Assembly (NCBI RefSeq): GCF_033542235.1
Contig: NZ_JAWRCU010000003.1
Coordinates: 124,001 to 188,000, forward strand
Reading direction: 5' to 3'
From: JAWRCU01 sp033542235
GTDB taxonomy: Bacteria > Pseudomonadota > Alphaproteobacteria > Rhizobiales > Rhizobiaceae
DNA: 64,000 bases
The notes beneath the pieces are model-generated. The model searched no databases and had not been told where the DNA came from. It saw nothing but the letters and a program-made list of their open reading frames with translations. Each line of letters starts with the position of its first letter. Position 1 is the stretch's first letter. This document shows, in pieces, positions 9,135 through 17,996 of the stretch. Position numbers and translations under genes: made by a program.

Positions 9135-9349
9135 GGCACTGCCTTTGGCAATGCCGCGAGAGCATGATCCCGCTCTTGCGAGCGCGCCGGCCTCCCGTCG
9201 GCGAGCCAGCGGATGCGTACATCGACGCTGTGAAGAACTGATACGCCTTCCAACCGATACCTCTTTCGATCAGGCACGGAAGGACGGCCGCAATAGCGGC
9301 GCCAGGCCGCTTTCGAAGCTTCCTCCCGGCACACCCCGTCCGGTCAACT

Positions 9350-9510
9350 CGCAATGATGGCAGGTCTCCTGGCTCGCGGGTCCTCGCGCCATCCTGCCTT
9401 CCCGGCCTTTCGGCCAGTGGCTGTTCGGATATTGCTCGCCGCTTACAGTTGCGGGGGCAGCCATGGCTTTGGCCCCGAAGAGCCGCACCACGTTCCCTTT
9501 TCACCCCGAA
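9350..9510 (-). promoter_or_regulatory. Cobalamin riboswitch
   Basis: Read on the minus strand, this leader has the hallmark blocks of the adenosylcobalamin riboswitch in order: GGGAACGTGGTG, the paired GGGGC...GCCCC helix, CCCCCGCAACTGTAAGCGG, the B12 box AGCCACTGG, a CCGGGAAGGC segment and, at the 3' side, GAGCCAGGAGACCTGCC (about 9359-9381). It precedes the three-gene importer and should switch it off when cobalamin is plentiful. The mechanism (terminator or start sequestration) is not evident; no obvious U-tract terminator follows before 9134. Confidence 0.95.
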
Positions 9511-10022
9511 TCTTCTCAACTCGGAGCACCATCATGCGGAAGCCTATTGTGGCCGTCGCGTCGTGGCAATGGCGATTCTTTCCGATCCGTCGCTCTCCTC
9601 CTTTCAAGCCGCTGCTCAGGCGGCGTATAGCGAGCAGTCGGCCGGTGGCAAGTCGCAATCGGCCAGCCGCTCTTGTCAGCCTGCGAAGCCTTCGATCATC
9701 GATCTTTCGGCCGCTCCTCGGGGAAGCTCGCTACCTTCTCGGCGAGAGTTGACCACGGGATATGTTATGTTATTACATTCGTCAAGGGAGCTGCCGCACA
9801 TTGTCCCGTTGAGACAGCCGCGATGCAGACCAAGGAAGCGCTGAGACGACACGTATCGCAGGAGTCGAACCAGCGGCTCCAAACCTCTCGTGATGTTGTC
9901 GAGCAGGCTTCTTGAAATACCGGGTTTGATGCGGAACAAGCGACCGAAGCGACTGCCGACAATTGGTTGCCGGCATGCATGCCTGCACAATCGTCTGAGG
10001 TCCTGCGCCATTCAGGTGAGCC
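9511..10022. other. Intergenic region between riboswitch and hydrolase gene, no convincing gene
   Basis: About 510 bp. Short frames exist on both strands but none has a ribosome site, a recognisable domain or a stable start. Two signals stand out: a Zur-like dyad at 9759-9781 and a perfect 12-bp palindrome GGCATGCATGCC at 9972-9983, 40 bp before the hydrolase start. The stretch may be a remnant of lost genes. Confidence 0.5.
9759..9781. promoter_or_regulatory. Zur-like (zinc uptake regulator) operator candidate
   Basis: The AT-rich 23-mer has an imperfect dyad with core TGTTATGTTATTACA and agrees at about 18 positions with the gammaproteobacterial Zur consensus (GAAATGTTATAnTATAACA and its outer bases) as I remember it. 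It stands alone in a GC-rich gap. The nearest plus-strand gene starts at 10023; on the minus strand it lies about 250 bp upstream of the riboswitch and so could also act on the importer promoter. Confidence 0.4.
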
Positions 10023-10907
10023 ATGGATTGTAGCGAAGAGCAGATCGAATGGGAGGCTGACGGCAAGCGGATCCGCCTCGGCCTGACCCGCTTTGGGCAA
10101 GGACCGAGCCTTCTGCTGTTGCCCGCGCTCAGCTCCATCTCGACCCGCACCGAGATGCGCCCCTTGCAGGAGCGGCTCGGCGCCGCCTTCTCGATCGTGG
10201 CGACCGATTGGCCCGGCTTCGGGACATTTGCGCGCCCAAAAATCGACTGGCGGCCCGACCACTATCGCGCCTTTCTCCGCTTCGTGCTCGATCGCGTCGT
10301 CCAGCCCTCCGTGACGATCGCGGCCGGCCATGCAGCAGGCTACGCATTGGCTGAGGCCGCCGACCATCCGGCGAGCACCGGTCGGCTATGCCTGCTTTCG
10401 CCGACCTGGCGCGGGCCCTTGCCGACAATGACAGGGCGGCGCATGCGGCTGTTTCGCTGGCTTGCGAGAGCCGTCGATCCACCGCTCGTCGGCTCGGCCC
10501 TTTATCGCCTCAACGTCAACGGCCCTGTTATCCGCATGATGGCGCGCGGCCATGTCTATGCCGACCCGGACTGGCTGACGCCAGAGCGAATGGCCGAAAA
10601 GCGCGCCGTCACCGAAGCGCCGGGCGCACGCCATGCCTCGCTGCGCTTCGTCACCGGGGAACTCGATCCCTTTGCCGATCGCACGGCATTCCTCGACGCG
10701 GCCACGCGCGTCAGGTCGAGCATCCTGGTCGTCTATGGCGGTTCGGCACCCGCCAAGTCGAAGGCGGAAATGACCGCGCTCACATCACTCGCGTCGGTGG
10801 AGAGTGTTGAGTTGCCGCAAGGCAAGCTCTCCTTCTACGAGGAATTTCCTGACCAGACAGCGAGGGTGATCCTGCAGTTTCTCGGCATCAACGCTGACGC
10901 CGGCTAA
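10023..10907 (+). CDS. Alpha/beta-hydrolase fold protein lacking the nucleophile
   Basis: A 294-residue protein with the alpha/beta-hydrolase plan: an early LLLLPALSS strand (oxyanion region), a VVATDWPGFG-type turn at about 58-68 and a nucleophile elbow at 102-106. That elbow reads GHAAG instead of GxSxG, so residue 104 is Ala and there is no catalytic Ser/Cys/Asp. A late strand with ILVVYGGSAP could hold the usual acid position. The protein may therefore be a non-catalytic binding protein or use another chemistry. No signal peptide. It stands alone, upstream of it are a perfect palindrome and a Zur-like site. I do not recognise a specific family name. Confidence 0.75.
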   Translation: MDCSEEQIEWEADGKRIRLGLTRFGQGPSLLLLPALSSISTRTEMRPLQERLGAAFSIVATDWPGFGTFARPKIDWRPDHYRAFLRFVLDRVVQPSVTIAAGHAAGYALAEAADHPASTGRLCLLSPTWRGPLPTMTGRRMRLFRWLARAVDPPLVGSALYRLNVNGPVIRMMARGHVYADPDWLTPERMAEKRAVTEAPGARHASLRFVTGELDPFADRTAFLDAATRVRSSILVVYGGSAPAKSKAEMTALTSLASVESVELPQGKLSFYEEFPDQTARVILQFLGINADAG

Positions 10908-11288
10908 GCGCTGGAATGCGGTCGTCGAAGCGCCGGCGATCGGCGTCGGCCGATGCGTCATGCAGAGCATGGATCACAGTCTCCATCTTGTCCGATTGAT
11001 CCACGCCACCCTCAAACGACCACGTCTGAGATTACGAAAATCGTTTCGCTCGGGAAAGATCTGGCCGCGGACGTTCGGGTTTTCCGCGGCGCCAATTGTC
11101 CGATCATCTATGCCATAGCGCAACCAGGATGCTTCTTCTGCTCCCGGTGTATTGTCAGTGACCGGGAACTATGCTTCTTCTTCAGATAGAGTTCCCGTTC
11201 GGTAGACAGGATTATTGCCAGGACTGAGCCGACCGTGATGATCTGCATTTCCCAACGGTGGCACAATCTGATTTTGAACGTGTAAATC
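10908..11288. other. Intergenic region with one strong inverted repeat
   Basis: No credible gene in 380 bp; a 78-codon frame (10953-11189) has no ribosome site and unlikely composition. An inverted repeat with perfect 8-bp arms, CGGGAACT and AGTTCCCG, lies at 11163-11197 with a 19-nt T/C-rich loop, about 90 bp ahead of the acetyltransferase gene. It could be a regulatory hairpin or operator. Confidence 0.4.
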
Positions 11289-11804
11289 ATGAAAATTCGC
11301 GCAATAAATACTCTAACTGATTTTGAAGAGGCGCACACGCTGATCGATGCCATGAGAAAATGGGACGCGGAACAGTCTCGCAACTTCGGAGTGCCAGATG
11401 CTGAACTGATTGAATATATTTACGGGCACACGCCCGAAACCCTGCAGGAAAAGTTCAGCAGGCCTGATGCAGGCTTCTTCCTGGCGCGGATAGATGAGAA
11501 TATTGCCGGGTGTGCCGGCTATTCGAAGTCAGCTGGCGATATCGCAGAACTGCAGAAAATGTATGTACGGCCCGAGATGCGAGGCAGAGGCGTTGCCCGC
11601 GGCCTAATGACCGCATGCATCGATGCGATGCGCAGGGACGGATACTCCGTCGTACGGCTGGAAACAGTCACATTCATGCGCGACGCCATAGCGCTCTACG
11701 ATTCCTTTGGCTTTAAGAGAAGCGACAGCTTCCGCACGGTTCCGGCCAGCCTGGAACCCATCACTATTTTCATGAAAAGAAAACTCCAGGGAACTGCCTC
11801 CTGA
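11289..11804 (+). CDS. GNAT family N-acetyltransferase
   Basis: 171-residue single-domain acetyltransferase. The acetyl-CoA pyrophosphate loop is visible as RPEMRGRGVARGL near residues 96-108, preceded by the LQKMYV strand and followed by YSVVRLETVTFM and the ALYDSFGFKR block typical of motif B. The acceptor substrate is unknown. It has an acceptable start at 11289 but no strong Shine-Dalgarno. It is isolated, with no evident operon partner, and is somewhat less GC-rich than neighbours. Confidence 0.85.
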   Translation: MKIRAINTLTDFEEAHTLIDAMRKWDAEQSRNFGVPDAELIEYIYGHTPETLQEKFSRPDAGFFLARIDENIAGCAGYSKSAGDIAELQKMYVRPEMRGRGVARGLMTACIDAMRRDGYSVVRLETVTFMRDAIALYDSFGFKRSDSFRTVPASLEPITIFMKRKLQGTAS

Positions 11805-11891
11805 AGCGGGCCAGTGGCGCGGCACGACCAACGGCACAAGCTAGAAGAGCCAGCGCGAAAGCTGGCGCATCGGCTTCAAGTTGGGACTACC

Positions 11892-12893
11892 TTACCTTGT
11901 CAATGGCGTGGCTAGTCGGCCCATCACCAATGCCACGGCAGTTTCCTGAGTGGTCCCAGGGGCAGCCTGGACGTCAGGGCGCACGCCAACACCTCCCCAA
12001 TTGCCGTGCGTGATCGGATTTTCCGCCCTGCCACTCGGCACGACAACGAAGAGGTCGGAACCGAGTTCATTCAGACCGCCCGGGTTCGCTCCTCCGCGCG
12101 TTTTTTCGCCGACCACGGTCGCGCGCTTGAGCACTTGCAGGTCATAGGCAAATTCCTCACCCGCCGAATAGGTCTTTGGGCCAACCAGGACATAGACAGG
12201 CTTGCCGAGATAGCTCACCGGCGTCGGCGAACTCCAGAACGCCTCCGTTCTGAAGGTCGAAGTTCCACGATTGCGCCAGACAAGGTCGTTGATATGAACG
12301 CGCTTGCCCGGATCGAGAAAGAAGCTGGTGAGGTAGGCTACCGATTCAGGATGCCCGCCGCCGTTGTCCCGCATGTCGATGATGAGCGCGGCGGTATCCG
12401 ACTGGTTGCGCATGGCGTCGTCGGCTGCTGGGTTGAAGACCTCAGGCGGAACGAACCGCGCCAAGTGGATGTATCCGATATTGCCGTCTAGCCGTTTCAC
12501 CTCAAAGCCGGCATCCTGCGGCGTGGAAGGTGGAGGCTGATTAGGGAATGGCAAGCCGAAGATCACCCTCATATGGCTATCCCTGGTGATCGCCTGGAGC
12601 TGTTCGGTGAGCCGCACCGCAAACTGGCTCGGATCAGTCACGCCGGCATAGGCGTTCTCTGCCAATGCCTTCTCCAGCACATCGGCGGCCTGCACTCCCT
12701 TGTCCGGGAACACATAGCCTTCGCGCAGCTCGACGATGATACTTCCGATCACCTTCCCGACCGATGCCTGATCCAAGGGCACGCTCTGCGCCGTGTCGGA
12801 ATCTGCCGCGGCTCTTGTCGCGGATGGAACCGCTATCAGCGTGGAGATTGTCGCGAAGCAGGCGGCTAGGAGCGGCGATCGGCGGTACGGCAT
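11892..12893 (-). CDS. S41 family (C-terminal processing type) peptidase
   Basis: 333-residue secreted or periplasmic serine peptidase of clan SK. A signal peptide covers residues 1 to about 29 (ends TRAAA). The N-terminal helical S41 domain (about 40-125) is followed by the core peptidase: GNIGYIHLARF (137-147), IIDMRDNGGGHPES (171-184) and the catalytic TYSAGEEFAYDL with S243. There is no PDZ domain between them, as in the IRBP/tricorn-like branch. The gene is monocistronic; the autotransporter gene lies upstream on the same strand with about 260 bp between. Confidence 0.85.
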   Translation of the reverse strand: MPYRRSPLLAACFATISTLIAVPSATRAAADSDTAQSVPLDQASVGKVIGSIIVELREGYVFPDKGVQAADVLEKALAENAYAGVTDPSQFAVRLTEQLQAITRDSHMRVIFGLPFPNQPPPSTPQDAGFEVKRLDGNIGYIHLARFVPPEVFNPAADDAMRNQSDTAALIIDMRDNGGGHPESVAYLTSFFLDPGKRVHINDLVWRNRGTSTFRTEAFWSSPTPVSYLGKPVYVLVGPKTYSAGEEFAYDLQVLKRATVVGEKTRGGANPGGLNELGSDLFVVVPSGRAENPITHGNWGGVGVRPDVQAAPGTTQETAVALVMGRLATPLTR

Positions 12894-13095
12894 CTGGCTC
12901 TCGGTTATGATTCAAAGCACTATGGCGATTGCCAACTTTGGACAAATCGATGGCGAATACAACCTCGCAGAAATCCTGACTTTCGCGACAGGATCGCAAA
13001 CTCTGAGCTGGCGACAGACATTCACAGCGATGCCCCGTGAGCGTTGAACTCCGGTCCACCGCGTCCAGCTGCCCTCCGGGGAGCAAGCTATGCGA

Positions 13096-13115
13096 GGGGA
13101 GGATTGCTCCTCCCC
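13096..13115 (-). terminator. Hairpin after the autotransporter gene
   Basis: Perfect 8-bp stem GGGGAGGA/TCCTCCCC with a 4-nt loop, 38 bp past the autotransporter stop. No U-tract follows, so it may only stabilise the 3' end; termination is inferred from position. Confidence 0.35.
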
Positions 13116-13153
13116 CGATCGGCCCGGTGCAGCCCCGGGGGCTTTGCTCGCGC

Positions 13154-16100
13154 TCAGAACTTGACGCTGAAGTTTGCCTTCATCGACTGATCGATGACCC
13201 CCGAGCCGAACTGGCCCCCATAAGAGATGCCGAGCACGGCGGATGACGTCAGCGCGTAGTCGAGGCCCGCTTCCACCACCGCAGCATCGCGCGCGATCGG
13301 AACGCCGCCGATCGTGAAGGCATCGCCGCCGCCTGCGAAGCGCAGGGTGGAGAGCGGCGTCACGTCGCCAAAGGCATGCCGCCAGCCGACCATGCCCTTG
13401 GCGGTGAGGTTCGCACCATTGACATCGAAGGTCGTCGAGGCGCGCAGGCCAAGCGTCGTGAAGGACACGTCCGTGTTGGCCGAAGCGCTCGTCAGCGCAG
13501 CGGCCTTGCCTTCTTCCGTGAAGCCATCCGTATGCAGGTTCACATAAGCGAGGTTGGCGAAAGGCTCGAAGCGCGCGGCGCCCATCGAGACCTCAGAAGC
13601 CAGTTCGCCAAACACCTGCGCCGTCGCGGCGCCGTAGTCGCTCTTCAGGCTGTCGCTGAAGCCCGGGAAGGCGATACTGCGGCTGCTCGAGATGTCGTGC
13701 CAGGAGTAGGCCGCACCAGTGCGCAGAGCGAACGCCCCCCATTGCGTGCCGCCATAGAGGCCGACATGGTAGTTGTCGCTCGAGCCCGACGAGTGGCGAT
13801 CCTCCACGTCGAATCTCGTGTGGCTGTAGCCGGCCACCGCGCCGAAGCGCCAGCTGTCGAACACCAGCCCGTCCGCACCGATGAAGAAGCCGCCGGTCGA
13901 GCGGTTGAGGCGCGCCGCGTTGCCGTCGCCATCAGTATGCCCCCAGGAGCCGAGCGCCTCACTCCAGATCGCGAAGCGATCGGTGCTCGCCTCCTCTGCC
14001 CGCGGCTTGCCGTCTTCATAGGTGACGACCGTGCCGCCGGACGCTCCCACGTCGGCGAAGGCCGCGCGGATGCGGTCGTTGACCGCATTGCGGATGAAGC
14101 GGCTGTCCTCGATCAGCGCGGTGCGGGCCGAGGCATGGATTTCGCCCGACAGCTGGTCGAAGCCGGCGCGCGCCTGATCGGCCGACAGGTTCAGCACCGC
14201 GTCGTAGACTGCGTTGCCGCTTCCCAGGCTTTCGACGCCGCCGCCGGCGGCGATCTGGTTGCGCGTGAGGCCGACATTCCGGAAAGCAACAGCGTTGCGC
14301 GTCAGCCTCAGATAGACGCTGTTGGCGTCATAGCTGAGCAAGGGATCGAGGAAGGCGAGGTTCGAGGTCGCACCGGCAAAAGTGCCCGAGCGCCCGCCAT
14401 CGGCATGAAGGATCGTATATAGGCTCTGCGGCACGTAGTTGCCCGCTCCGGCCAACACCCGGACGGTGCCGCCATTGATCGTCGCCGTGCCGGTGGCGTT
14501 GATGCGATCCGACTGCCCCGCGGCATTTGTCTCGACTTCATAGATCGAGCCCGGATTGAAGGTGATGTCGCCCGCGACATTGAGCGTGCCGATCGAGTTG
14601 CCCGGTGCGATCGTGCCCGAGATGGTCGTGTCTCCCACCGTGCCGATGCCCTGAAGTCGGCCGCTTGCCAGCACATCGAGCGTGCCGCCAAGCCGGCCGT
14701 TTACCGCCAAGGCGCCGTTTTCAACCGTGGCTTCACCGGTGAAGCCGCTGGAATCGCCGGTGAGCGTGATCGTGTTTCCGGCCCCGGCGGCGAAGCTCAA
14801 CTCGCCCGCGCCACTGATCTTGCCGGCATAGATGCCCGATTCGTTCTGCTCGAAACGCATCACGCCGGCATCGCGGGTGTCGACATTGCTGCGAAACAGG
14901 CCAGTGGTCGAGGACAATGCGCCCTCCTGAACCACCCAATCGAGCGTATTGAGGCCCGTCAGCCGCAAGGTGCCGCCACCCTCCTTCTCCATGCGGCCGA
15001 TGCCGGTAATGCTGCCTGCGAAGGAAGCATCCGTATTCTGGTTGAAGCGCACCAGGCCATTGTTGACGATGTTGTTGCGGATGCTGTTCGCATTGCCCGC
15101 GAGCATGCCGGCGCGGACAATCGTGTTGCCCTGATAGCTGTTGTTGCCGGCGAGTATGAGAAACCCGAGATCGTCCTTGACCAGCCCGCCAGGGCCGGTG
15201 AGATTCGATGCGATGACGGCGCGGTAGCTGCTGCCGGCATCCGTTCCGTCGCCGACACGGATGACGGTCTGCGGCGCGGCGAGCGAGATCGGGCCACCGT
15301 TCACTTGATAGCCGCTGACAGCGAACTGCATGCCGGTCACGCTCGCCGGACCGTTGCTCCCATCCACCGTGACGACACCGGAGGTGCCTTGGAACACGGC
15401 GAACCGGCCGCCCCATGCGTGGTTGGCCTGGCCATTGGCGTCCGTCCAGTTGGTCGAGGACGCGTTCCAGGTACCGCCGCCGCCCGAGATCTGTCCATCG
15501 GCGGTAGTGTTGGCGCCGTCCCAGAACTGGATTGTCGGGACTTCGCCCGGTCCGGGGGCATCCCCAACCACGATGTTGACCTGATGGGCGATCGCCGTCT
15601 GGACGCTGACGTCGCCGCGGGCGATGCCGTCCGGCAGGCCATTGACCTCGAGTCCGTTATCGGTCAGCGCCCCGCCATAGTCGAACAGACGATAGACACC
15701 CTGCCCGAAACCACCCGCATCCTCGATGTTCAGCCAGCCATCCAGCGTCAGGTTGCCGCTGATGCCGAAGAGGGCAGCATTGCTGGGCGCGCCGAGCCTG
15801 ACATCGACTGAAGCGTTGCGGTTCAGCGCGAGATTGCCTTCGATGGTCAGGCTCTGGTCGGAACTGCCCGCCAGAATGCCGTCAATCGCGACATTGCCGG
15901 CGATCGTGCCGATGCCGGTGAGGGTGGCGTCCGACAGCACGGTGACGGGGGCCGTCAGATAGCCATCCACCTGCAACGTGCCGGCTTGGACTTCCGCGAA
16001 GTCCACCTCCGAACCCATACCGGCGAGCACGAGCGTCCCACTGCCACGTTTGTAGAATTCCAGATTCTCCACCGGATTGGTCTGGTAGATGCGCCCACCG

Positions 16101-17509
16101 AGCGTGGCGCTGCCTCCGCCCGCCACCTCTACGTCGAGATTGTACCAGTCAAGCGTGACGTCGTTGTCGAGCCGGACGCCGTCGACAAGGACAAGCCGCG
16201 TGGCGGCGCCGACGCGCAGGTCACCGGTGCCAAGCGCGCCCGTGGCCGCTGCAACCAGCTTCCCCTGCGCCAGAAAGGTGCCGCCGGAATAGGTGTTGCT
16301 GCTGCGCAGCGTCAGCGTGGCGTCACCTTCCTTGCGAAGAACGCCCTCCCCCGTGATCCGGCCGGAAAAACTCGTATCGAACCGGTTCCGCCCGACGGTC
16401 AGCTGAGAGGCGGCCTCGACGCGAACCGTGCCGGTGCCGGCAATATCTCCCACCTTCTCCTGCCCGATGACGCGGAAGGTCGCGTTCCGGTCGATGATGA
16501 GCGAAGCCGCATCGGAGATGTCGCCGCCAGCGTCCGCGTCGGACGTCAATATGCCGGCGTTGATGAAGATGCGCCCATCCACTGAATGCGCGCCCCAGAG
16601 CCGGAGTTCGCCAGTGCCGGTCTTGAAGATGTCTCCGGTGCCGCTGATGGCTCCGCCCAGAAAGCCTATCCCTGAATCGAGAACTTGCAAGGAGACTGTC
16701 GCAGCGTGCGCCGCATCGCCGAGCACGATGCTGTTGCCGATGTCTACTCGATCCCCGAGCGAGATGACGGAACCCAGACCTTCAATATTCAGATTGCCTG
16801 TTCCAAGCGCATTGGAATGGCCGAGATCGAGTATACCCCCGACAAGTGTCGTGCCGCCCGAATAGTTGTTGTTGCCGCGCAGCTGGAGGAGGCCGTCGCC
16901 TTCCTTGCGCAGCGCAACCGTATTGGTGCCGTCGGCGATCGTCCCGGCAAACAGGCCACTGTTCGATATCGTGAGAACGGCGGCATCGGCGCCGTTATTG
17001 GTGATCGTGCCACCGGTCACAGTCCCCAGGCTGGTCAGCTCATAGACGGTCTGACTGACGCCGTAGAGATCGAAAACCCCGCCGGCCACGCCGAATATCG
17101 TGCCGGCCCGGCTGTAAAAGTCTCGCGCCGCATCGGAGCCGAAGCGGACAACGCCGCCCGAAATGATGACGCCGCTATAGGCCGGGCTGGCTGTCAGGCT
17201 GGTGGGCGCGAAAACCAGCGTTCCATTGTTTGCTGTCGTCTCGCCGAGGAAAAGGTGTCCGCCCGTCGCATCCCCATAGTTAACGGTTCCGGCAAAGACC
17301 GCGTCCACACCGGAACGATAAAGTATCGAATTCGCCTTCCCTACCGTGACGGCATCGGAATAGGTGCCGTTTTGGGTGTAGATGACAGGGGCCGCGGCTG
17401 CCGGTTTCGCCAGCAGCGTTCCCGCCGCGACCAGCGCCGTTGCCGAGAGGAGACTGGTCTTCAGGCTGGAAAAGGAACGCACGGCGAGCTTCGAATTGTG
17501 CGCTTTCAT
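13154..17509 (-). CDS. Autotransporter with beta-strand-repeat passenger (type Va secretion)
   Basis: 1451 residues, the largest protein here. A long signal peptide (1 to about 40, cleaved after AKPAAA) leads to a Gly/Asn/Thr-rich passenger, about 41-1120, with several autotransporter-associated repeats marked by NNYSGGTTLV, SNTYSGGTFLA and NNSYQGNTIV. The C-terminal 12-strand barrel covers about 1165-1451, beginning near FAIWSEALGSWG and ending in an aromatic residue (SVKF), as needed for BAM-mediated insertion. Function would be surface exposure: adhesion or biofilm. Start at 17509 has AAGGGG seven bases upstream. Its promoter candidate lies about 325 bp upstream, giving an unusually long leader that includes a CCGGCAG/CTGCCGG hairpin at 17659-17680. 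Confidence 0.9.
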   Translation of the reverse strand: MKAHNSKLAVRSFSSLKTSLLSATALVAAGTLLAKPAAAAPVIYTQNGTYSDAVTVGKANSILYRSGVDAVFAGTVNYGDATGGHLFLGETTANNGTLVFAPTSLTASPAYSGVIISGGVVRFGSDAARDFYSRAGTIFGVAGGVFDLYGVSQTVYELTSLGTVTGGTITNNGADAAVLTISNSGLFAGTIADGTNTVALRKEGDGLLQLRGNNNYSGGTTLVGGILDLGHSNALGTGNLNIEGLGSVISLGDRVDIGNSIVLGDAAHAATVSLQVLDSGIGFLGGAISGTGDIFKTGTGELRLWGAHSVDGRIFINAGILTSDADAGGDISDAASLIIDRNATFRVIGQEKVGDIAGTGTVRVEAASQLTVGRNRFDTSFSGRITGEGVLRKEGDATLTLRSSNTYSGGTFLAQGKLVAAATGALGTGDLRVGAATRLVLVDGVRLDNDVTLDWYNLDVEVAGGGSATLGGRIYQTNPVENLEFYKRGSGTLVLAGMGSEVDFAEVQAGTLQVDGYLTAPVTVLSDATLTGIGTIAGNVAIDGILAGSSDQSLTIEGNLALNRNASVDVRLGAPSNAALFGISGNLTLDGWLNIEDAGGFGQGVYRLFDYGGALTDNGLEVNGLPDGIARGDVSVQTAIAHQVNIVVGDAPGPGEVPTIQFWDGANTTADGQISGGGGTWNASSTNWTDANGQANHAWGGRFAVFQGTSGVVTVDGSNGPASVTGMQFAVSGYQVNGGPISLAAPQTVIRVGDGTDAGSSYRAVIASNLTGPGGLVKDDLGFLILAGNNSYQGNTIVRAGMLAGNANSIRNNIVNNGLVRFNQNTDASFAGSITGIGRMEKEGGGTLRLTGLNTLDWVVQEGALSSTTGLFRSNVDTRDAGVMRFEQNESGIYAGKISGAGELSFAAGAGNTITLTGDSSGFTGEATVENGALAVNGRLGGTLDVLASGRLQGIGTVGDTTISGTIAPGNSIGTLNVAGDITFNPGSIYEVETNAAGQSDRINATGTATINGGTVRVLAGAGNYVPQSLYTILHADGGRSGTFAGATSNLAFLDPLLSYDANSVYLRLTRNAVAFRNVGLTRNQIAAGGGVESLGSGNAVYDAVLNLSADQARAGFDQLSGEIHASARTALIEDSRFIRNAVNDRIRAAFADVGASGGTVVTYEDGKPRAEEASTDRFAIWSEALGSWGHTDGDGNAARLNRSTGGFFIGADGLVFDSWRFGAVAGYSHTRFDVEDRHSSGSSDNYHVGLYGGTQWGAFALRTGAAYSWHDISSSRSIAFPGFSDSLKSDYGAATAQVFGELASEVSMGAARFEPFANLAYVNLHTDGFTEEGKAAALTSASANTDVSFTTLGLRASTTFDVNGANLTAKGMVGWRHAFGDVTPLSTLRFAGGGDAFTIGGVPIARDAAVVEAGLDYALTSSAVLGISYGGQFGSGVIDQSMKANFSVKF

Positions 17510-17833
17510 TATCTACCCCTTGGAAGGACTTGAGGTGTGACCGCGTCGATCTCGGCGGCCGGAGTTCATTCGGATGAGTTCAGGAGGAACCGTTTCAGCC
17601 GCGGCGCGGTCGGTCGGACGACGCCGTGAAACTCCATCGCCAGAAGGTGGCCCCTTGTCCGGCAGGCTTTTCGCTGCCGGTCCTTTTCGGAGTGGGCACG
17701 GCTTCAGCTAGTGGCCGCGCGCACCGGTCGTCAGGCTTGCGCTCCCTATCGCAGCTCGCGAAAAGAAGTTGCGCACCGAAAATCTCCAACCGTCTCAAGA
17801 TACCCCCAACGATTCCGCACCGGTTATTGAGAG

Positions 17834-17896
17834 CAATACGGAGGGACCTACATGATCGTCTCCGTCGAGAACGAATGACCTTTGCAAGAGACGAAC
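17834..17896 (-). promoter_or_regulatory. Shared 63-bp element, copy 1 (autotransporter promoter)
   Basis: Aligns without gaps to 19020-19082 at 48 of 63 positions. It contains heptamer arms TCGTCTC (17856-17862) and GAGACGA (17888-17894). On the minus strand GAGACG and TATTGC are separated by 18 bp, a plausible -35/-10 pair. The other copy is in front of the AraC gene, so this is probably an operator-promoter read by that regulator. Confidence 0.5.
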
Positions 17897-17937
17897 AGGA
17901 GAGGATTTTTTGAGGCGTTTGGTGTCACAAAGCGCCG

Positions 17938-17984
17938 AACGCCGCGGCAGATTTCATCTGTCGCGCGGCGTTATTTCAATTTTT
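17938..17984. terminator. Hairpin with U-tract between AraC and autotransporter genes
   Basis: AACGCCGCG pairs with CGCGGCGTT, with a second CAGAT/ATCTG stem inside (17938-17972). On the plus strand it is followed by TTATTTCAATTTTT, a good intrinsic terminator for plus-strand transcription; on the minus strand it lies 25 bp past the AraC stop. No plus-strand gene is visible before it. Confidence 0.55.
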
Positions 17985-17996
17985 CGGTAGGAACAG

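Noticed and set aside
10953..11189. 78-codon plus-strand frame before the acetyltransferase
   Set aside because: No ribosome site and implausible composition.
13376..17533. Plus-strand frames inside the autotransporter gene (for example 13376-14422 and 16685-17533)
   Set aside because: Antisense shadows of a repeat-rich, low-stop passenger; no domain and no start signals.
17626..17913. 95-codon plus-strand frame between autotransporter and AraC genes
   Set aside because: Arg-rich chance frame across a promoter region; an RNA gene is likelier if anything is transcribed there.
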